From positions 92,468,720 to 92,532,719 of the forward strand of contig CM068384.1 in assembly GCA_034770075.1 (NCBI GenBank): a DNA stretch of 64,000 bases. The letters run 5' to 3'. Below the pieces are notes generated by a model. The model searched no databases. It saw nothing but the letters and a program-made list of their open reading frames with translations, and was not told the DNA's origin. Position numbers and translations under genes: made by a program. Numbering within the stretch: position 1 is the stretch's first letter; the number at the start of each line of letters is the position of its first letter. This stretch comes from Aralia elata. Its lineage: Eukaryota; Streptophyta; Magnoliopsida; Apiales; Araliaceae. Shown here piece by piece: positions 58,430 through 64,000 of this stretch.

Positions 58430-60180
58430 TCTTATGAACATGATATAACATTTTGAGTTTAAATTTATTTCTTTTCTTCTTTTGGTTGTATTTTATATAT
58501 GTGGGATTACATTAATATTTTCTCATAATATGTTCGAAACTATGTTCCATTGTCCGGTATAATATAAGAATAAAAGCTATGGAGGGTTTTACAACTTTGC
58601 TCCAATTTCATTTTTATTTTTTTGATCAGCCAACTAAAGTTCATTTTATATGTATTGAAACAAGTTTGAATTTGCAGTGAAAGAATGACCAAGATATGTA
58701 TAATTCAGAATGACTGGTACTAACGGACCAGGATCCCCTTTATTAATTATGGCTTAGATCGTATTCATTATGTCTATCATCTAATTTCCCAATACACATT
58801 TAGCAAAACAAATATTATATTTAGTGACACAATAAAATTCGATCTTCACATGTAATTTGCGACACAATAAAATTAATGGCGCTAATGTCGTTAGTACTAT
58901 TGCTCAACTTAATATTTGTGTTTGAAGAAAATTGAAAGATAAGTGTAATAGAAGATATCATAATCCCTTCATTACACTTTTCTTTCAATTTCTCCCTTTA
59001 CAAATATGGCGACACAAAATTTTCTTTTACTGTGGTACTAGCGACACACCTACTTGCAATGAATATTATTATATCGTTAAATATATTATTTTTTAAGGGA
59101 AATTAGGTGAAGGTTAATGAAAGGAATCTTCATCCGATAATATAATATACAATGATAATAAGAGAAAAGTTATCCTCATAAAATAAAACATTATTAGATA
59201 CTCCAATATTTTTAAACTTCTTTTGCCATTACAAATAATAATAATAATAATAAATAAATAAATAATAAAACATACCTAAATCTAATAAACTTCTTCCTTT
59301 CATCTTTATCTTTTCATATTATGTAAGTCCTAAGTCATTAAAATATTTACCAATTTAATATAGCATAATATTATACCATTAATAATATTAAAATTATAAT
59401 AAAGACTCCAAAACAAACAAATTCAACTCCAAATAAAAATCCTAATTAACCTAAAATAAAAATCAAACTAAAACCCTAAAATATCAACCTAATTGACATT
59501 ACAATCTATATCAGTATAACTAGTTTAATACCCGTGCAAGGCATGAGACGTTTTAGTATGTATTTATTTTCTATTAAAATCTATATATTAGAATTATTAT
59601 GATTTTGTATAAAAACCTTAAAAATATGAATTTGTTCAAAGGAAATTTAAATTTTAACCTTAGAATACAAAATTAATTAATAGTGTTGTTTGTGAACCCC
59701 TTAATTTTTGATTAATAAATGTAATTTCTAGTGCTCGTAATCTTTCTGAGTGTTCTTGCTGAATTAAGTATTGAAATGTATTGGTGCAAAATATCTTATA
59801 TTATATATCTTTCTTTTGCAAAAGTTATCGGTTAAGACTCTTTTACCAATTTTTACTACTATTTATTATATTTTGTTCTCAATTATCAATGCGCTAATTG
59901 TTATAAGACTATTACATTTTTTTATATTTCTATTGTTTTATTATTTTTGAAAAATGTTAGGAGGTCAACGAATAGTAACTAATGAATACTTTATTATATA
60001 TATATATATATATGGGGAATGATCCATAACATGTATTTGCTATGGATCCTTATAGGACATACACCATCTATAATATCGAAAACAAGAAGGAACGGTCAGG
60101 ATTAAAAATTGAAAATCGGCGTCCGCAAAAAAACACTTAGTGTCCGCTACTAATAGTAGCAGACAGTAATCAGAATGGGT
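58430..60180. other. AT-rich spacer downstream of extensin
   Basis: No gene. It contains a small foldback (58886-59046), an (ATA)n tract (59236-59270) and a (TA)n tract (59994-60013). ACTAGTTTAATACCCGTGC near 59520 resembles termini seen around plant TEs but cannot be assigned. Confidence 0.5.
58886..59046. repeat. Small foldback repeat
   Basis: Inverted arms TGTCGTTAGTAC (58886-58897) with GTACTAGCGACA (59035-59046), and AAATTGAAAGATAAGTGTAA with its near-perfect complement (58929-58949 / 58971-58991, one mismatch). It looks like an old MITE; no duplication was found. Confidence 0.55.
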
Positions 60181-60182
60181 TT

Positions 60183-60276
60183 GACTTTACCAATAAATGT
60201 TTAGGGTTTATTAACCAGGGTTTAGGATTTATTAACTAGGGTGGTTAATAAACCCTAAACATTTATTGGTAAAGTC
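60183..60276. repeat. 34-bp perfect inverted repeat at the Sirevirus LTR border
   Basis: GACTTTACC..TTATTAACC at 60183-60216 is the exact complement of 60243-60276. The right arm crosses the inferred LTR end at 60267. It contains AAACCCTAA, a telomere-like box, but no array. Confidence 0.85.
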
Positions 60277-61145
60277 CAATAATAATCTAGAAGGGGGGTT
60301 GAATAGATTATCACTGTTTAAAAATTTATCTTAGCCTTTTTGAATTTTTGGTTGATTAATTTATAGTGTAAGAAATCAATAATCAAGATAGTAAAATTCA
60401 ATCACACAATTCAAGGAGATTTATTTGGTTCACAACATACAACCCGAGTATGTTGCTACGTCCAGTCTCAAGCTCCTCTTCAGGACTTGAGATCCTATTA
60501 CTCTCAGTAATAAATACTCCTTCAATAGGCGGAGAAGCCTTTACAAAGTTTTCAAGATAAACTAACAACTATTCACAACTAACTATCTTGGACAGTAAGC
60601 TCCCAACTCCCTCCTTTAAGCTTAGTTGCACCTTTTTCTTTTGAGCTTAGTTCTATTATATGATCTGATCTTGAAATAACAGTCTCTTCTTTTCCTCACA
60701 ATTTCACTAGAGACCCAACTTCCAGCTGACCTCTCTAAGACTCTGGTCTTGGACAAAGAATTACAAGTCTTTCTCACAGGTACATAAAATAAACTAACTC
60801 TCCCCTTTTTCTTTTTACAAATGAGTTTGAGTAATATGCTTCTTGAATAAGCAGATACAATTAAAGATCAAGTAATTATATAAGAGTACAATGACTTTTA
60901 TATATTTGTGGAATGTGCTTCTGTGTAAGCAGATATATAATGTTAATGCTTGTTTATAAAGAAATATTTATTCTTTATAATAAAGAATGTGTTTCTATGG
61001 ATTTAAACAGATATAACAGTTTAATCAATGCAACAAGTAAAATATGAATATAAGATCAAATACTTGTAAAGACAGAAATCAAGTATAATAAATAAATTAG
61101 TTAAGCAATACTTGATATTTTATCTATGATGTGGATATTAAATAG

Positions 61146-61480
61146 GGTCACTTAGAACTTCAAACACCGTTCAGATAATATTCTTGTTTAAGGAATATTT
61201 CCAAATATCGGTATCTATAGTTGACCAAAATTTAAAGATTCACACCTTTATATTTATATAAATATTTTCGATAGATCACTTAGAACTTCAAACACCGTTC
61301 AGATAATATTCTTGTTCAAAGAGTAATTCCGAATATCGGTATCTACAGATGATCTATTTTACGATATTTATATAAATAACTTATATCAATAAGGATCACT
61401 TAGAACTTCAAACACCGTTTAGATAATATTCTTGTTTAAGGAATATTCCTAAATATCGGTATCTACAGTTGATCCTTAAA
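61146..61480 (-). repeat. Three 120-128-bp tandem repeats in the Sirevirus LTR
   Basis: Units start at about 61146, 61274 and 61394 with TCACTTAGAACTTCAAACAC, and each contains ATATCGGTATCTA. They lie downstream of the TATA box in the transcribed direction, so they would be in the RNA leader. Confidence 0.85.
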
Positions 61481-61758
61481 CTGATAAGAATAGATGAAAT
61501 ATAGATATAAATATAAATATGTATAACAGTTGATATTGGATATATCTATAATTTCTAACAAGTATGAAATAATGTAAGTATAACAATTTGATAACTTATA
61601 TCAATAATACTTGTGACCTATTTTTTTCTTCTTTAGAAAATAATATCTTTGATAGAAGAGAGACTGAAAGCTTTTTGTTGTAGAGAGAATGTAGGCAAGG
61701 AGAGTATAAGCTTTTCTATTCTTTTGGAATTGGTAAATTGAGAATGAAGAAAAGCTTC

Positions 61759-61768
61759 CTATTTATAG
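61759..61768 (-). promoter_or_regulatory. Sirevirus LTR TATA box
   Basis: CTATAAATAG on the minus strand, in TTCTATAAATAGGAAGC. Confidence 0.6.
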
Positions 61769-62034
61769 AATTTTTGAAGTTAGGGCAAAAAGGTAAATTA
61801 GAAAATTTATTTTGATTTTTAATGATCCGGATTGCTTTGATAAAAGTTTGAGGGGCTTGGATCAAAGTGGAATGACTCGGATTGGGCAAACTGATTTCAA
61901 TTTCTCAAACTTAGCTTCGGACAAGGCATAACCGACATGCCCACTTTCAAAATACTTTGCATGCCTCACGTGGGCACACCACATACACATTACACACACA
62001 TATGCACCATATTCATGGCATACATATGCCCACA

Positions 62035-62037
<3 letters not shown>

Positions 62038-62102
<65 letters not shown>
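62038..62102. repeat. (TA)n microsatellite
   Basis: About 32 TA units with a single ACA interruption, within the LTR (U3). Confidence 0.93.
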
Positions 62103-62103
<1 letters not shown>

Positions 62104-62462
62104 GGTACACACACATATATGATATACATAAATACGGCATACATACATATATAAGATATATTATATATATATTTTGTATTTGTTCTTTTTGTCCTTAGTT
62201 GAAAAAAAAAACTTATTTTGAAAAGAAATAGGAATCTCCTTGCCTTAGAAATGTTATTTTTTGAATTACTTTCTTTAACACTTGATATTAATTTATCAAG
62301 GTCAAATACAGTGTATTCAATTTTTAGGGTGAAAAAAATATTTTTGGTTTAAAGTAACTAATATATTTAAAAATAATTATATTAAATCTTTTGGAGAGAT
62401 TTAATCATTTTTACTGACTTTGTTATCATCAAAATAAACTAAACTGATTTGGAGACCTATCA

Positions 62463-62476
62463 ATCTCCCCCTTTTT
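62463..62476 (-). other. Sirevirus polypurine tract
   Basis: AAAAAGGGGGAGAT directly before the LTR TG. A second purine tract, CGGGGGAGAA, lies at 62675-62684. Repeated polypurine tracts are known for Sireviruses. Confidence 0.85.
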
Positions 62477-62896
62477 GATGATGACAACTTATAAAAATAT
62501 TTTTGTATATAACTACTTTCCCTTAGTATATGCATAAAAACTTTTTGTTGAATGAATTTTAAAGCATAATAATCATGGCAGTTTATATCAGTAAATAGCA
62601 ATGTATATTATCATCACATGCATAGCAGTTTTAAAATTCATTCATCACAGGCAGGCAGTTCATATACATATTTCTTCTCCCCCGTTGGCATTACAAAAAA
62701 TGGGGGAAAGGAAAGCTATTCAGAACCTGCAGAAATTGTTAGTAACGAAATAGGCTAAAATAACCTGCAAGGAAAAATTAAAGTGTCAGAAAAAAAATCT
62801 GTAGAAGTAGCGTAGTAACTAGGTTAGTATTTAAGTACAGTTATCCCAAATAGTTAGTAGAAGTATATATATTATGATTACAGTCCTCCCAAATAG

Positions 62897-64000
62897 TTAG
62901 TTCTCGCCTAAATCAATAGGAGAGAAATGTAAGCCCAAAGTTGGAAGGATGTCATCTGGAGATGAGCTCGTGCTGGCAGGGAACTGATATGGAGGAATTG
63001 AAACCTTCTGATGTTCCATCAAGACATATATCATATCTTTTAGATGATGTATGGACTGGTGTAAGATTTCAATTTGACTGAGCATGTTACTGTGATTTTG
63101 TAATGAAAGTTGGTGCATGCTTCGTAGAGTTTCTAGTTGTGAAAAGAGATTTAGATGAGCCTCAATGGACTCATTGTCATTAGGTTTGAAAATGATGAGT
63201 GGTTTAGGTGGGATAGTGAGATGAGAGACTATATTACTGTTTTGCACGATTTGGCCTTTTTGATCGAGAAGGTTGAATTCAAGGTGTTTAAAGACAGAGG
63301 TCAAAAGAAGACCATAGCCCAAACAGTTATTATGATAGCAAAACTCAAAGGATGTCAACAAGAAGTACGGAAGATTATAGGGCATGCATTTATTCAAAAG
63401 ACATTTCATGAGTTCGAGATCAAAAGGATGGAGAAGTTTATCTTCTCGAACAGGCATAACGTTTTGACGAAACAGTTTTCCCATGAATTGACAAAGTGGT
63501 GTTAGAAATTCCAGACCAATCTTAGAAGGAAAATCAAATATTTGTGCAGGTACAAGTTGGTCAGTGACAGTGGACAAGTTATGCTTGAAGGTAATGCAAT
63601 TACTTGTATTCATGCTTATAGGACAAGTATATTCATTGAGTCTTGGTAAATCTAGCATACATGGTGGCAGTTTCAATGCATGTAAGAGGAGTAATTCATC
63701 AATGATATACTCTTGACCTTGTATACTAGTGCAGATACCAGTTAAAAGATTATTTGAGTCTTTAAGGAAAGTCATGTGAGAGTAAAATTCTGCAACAAGT
63801 GTAGGAAACATAATTTTCTCAGGAAAAATAACAAGACACTCCCATCCTACATGTTTAAAAAATTCAGGTACCTCAGGAAAGCTACTGAAAGAGGTTCCTA
63901 TACCTGGGATGAAATTATGTCTTATATGTTTATACTTAACTTGAGCAGATGGAGTAACTAAAATGGGTTTATAAGTACCAGGATGTATATCAGAGCTTAG
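62897..64000 (-). CDS. Sirevirus env-like / putative plant transposon protein, partial
   Basis: The frame is open from the right edge to a stop at 62897, at least 367 codons. An internal ATG at 63811 gives 304 residues, but the frame continues upstream without stops for 63 more codons to the edge, so the true start is probably outside. MFPTLVAEFYSHMTFLKDSN and the I.G..Y.ID...L....KLP pattern resemble the 'putative plant transposon protein' domain found in the frame downstream of pol in Sireviruses. The C-terminal third has a likely coiled coil (AHLNLFSQLETLRSMHQLSL, SQIEILHQSIHHLKDMIYVL). No signal peptide or membrane helix is evident in the visible part. It is undisrupted, unlike the other retroelement genes here. 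Whether it works as an envelope is unproven for the group. Confidence 0.65.
   Translation of the reverse strand, partial: LSSDIHPGTYKPILVTPSAQVKYKHIRHNFIPGIGTSFSSFPEVPEFFKHVGWECLVIFPEKIMFPTLVAEFYSHMTFLKDSNNLLTGICTSIQGQEYIIDELLLLHALKLPPCMLDLPRLNEYTCPISMNTSNCITFKHNLSTVTDQLVPAQIFDFPSKIGLEFLTPLCQFMGKLFRQNVMPVREDKLLHPFDLELMKCLLNKCMPYNLPYFLLTSFEFCYHNNCLGYGLLLTSVFKHLEFNLLDQKGQIVQNSNIVSHLTIPPKPLIIFKPNDNESIEAHLNLFSQLETLRSMHQLSLQNHSNMLSQIEILHQSIHHLKDMIYVLMEHQKVSIPPYQFPASTSSSPDDILPTLGLHFSPIDLGEN

Larger units (their letters stand above)
60267..62462 (-). repeat. Sirevirus 3' LTR
   Basis: About 2.2 kb. The start (TGATAGGTCTCC on the minus strand, at 62462) follows the polypurine tract directly. The end at 60267 (GGACTTTACCA on the minus strand) is inferred. 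A TATA box lies at 61759-61768 (CTATAAATAG, minus strand). Confidence 0.7.
60267..64000 (-). mobile_element. Sirevirus-type Ty1/copia element, 3' end, runs off right edge
   Basis: Read on the minus strand: env-like frame (64000-62897), untranslated tail with two purine tracts, polypurine tract AAAAAGGGGGAGAT (62463-62476) and the 3' LTR. GTTGTCATCATCAAAAAGG before GGGGAGAT is the junction I associate with SIRE/Maximus elements, and the LTR ends with the CAACCCCCCTTCTAG block (near 60285-60300) these elements usually carry. The gag-pol part and 5' LTR lie outside the window. Confidence 0.8.

Noticed and set aside
60190..60262. Telomere-like TTTAGGG / AAACCCTAA motifs
   Set aside because: Only isolated copies within an inverted repeat; no tandem array.

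Overview
This is plant nuclear DNA, most likely from a eudicot. It is AT-rich, holds one extensin-type cell-wall gene, and is otherwise dominated by nested LTR retrotransposons (Tekay/Del-type and Athila-type Ty3/gypsy, Ty1/copia, Sirevirus), CACTA transposons and foldback MITEs. No tRNA, rRNA or CRISPR was seen. The species cannot be named from the sequence.

Layout. 1-1345: minus-strand Tekay-like gag-protease fragment running off the left edge. 1351-3640: LTR-derived DNA, minus strand. 3641-3898 and 13037-14275: a minus-strand Athila-type remnant, split by element A. 3904-13031: element A, a complete but decayed Tekay-type element with 5-bp duplication CTATC; its left LTR has lost about 1.2 kb including the TATA box. 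About 14340-17215: plus-strand Tekay-type LTR with a GC-rich minisatellite. 17325-37511: element B, a second Tekay-type element with duplication AAGAC. A CACTA carrying captured host exons (18200-22436) sits in the TATA box of its left LTR, and a second CACTA (28647-33516) sits in its integrase. 37736-46455: a Ty1/copia element. 46896-50364: minus-strand solo LTR related to that of B. 50365-56532: AT-rich spacer with three kinds of foldback MITE. 56619-58328: intact extensin-like gene with TATA box and polyadenylation signal. 58430-60266: spacer. 60267-64000: minus-strand 3' end of a Sirevirus-type copia (LTR, polypurine tract, open env-like frame) leaving the right edge.

The only gene that looks functional is the extensin. 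The env-like Sirevirus frame is open but belongs to a mobile element. gag-pol of A, B and the copia element carry many nonsense codons, mostly of the C-to-T or G-to-A kind, plus frameshifts and lost catalytic residues. Both full-length Tekay-type elements have also lost the promoter of the 5' LTR, one by deletion and one by transposon insertion.

Most interesting items: (1) the exon-capturing CACTA at 18200-22436, holding fragments resembling PET100, inositol polyphosphate 5-phosphatase, a DUF220 protein and lysophosphatidate acyltransferase, all in one orientation with splice sites; its boundaries are proven by an exact empty site in the sister LTR; (2) a decayed 210-codon frame between primer-binding site and gag in element B; (3) a 356-bp tract identical between the otherwise about 5% divergent LTRs of A, holding three copies of a 20-nt hairpin; (4) four hairpins with a shared loop in the copia leader.
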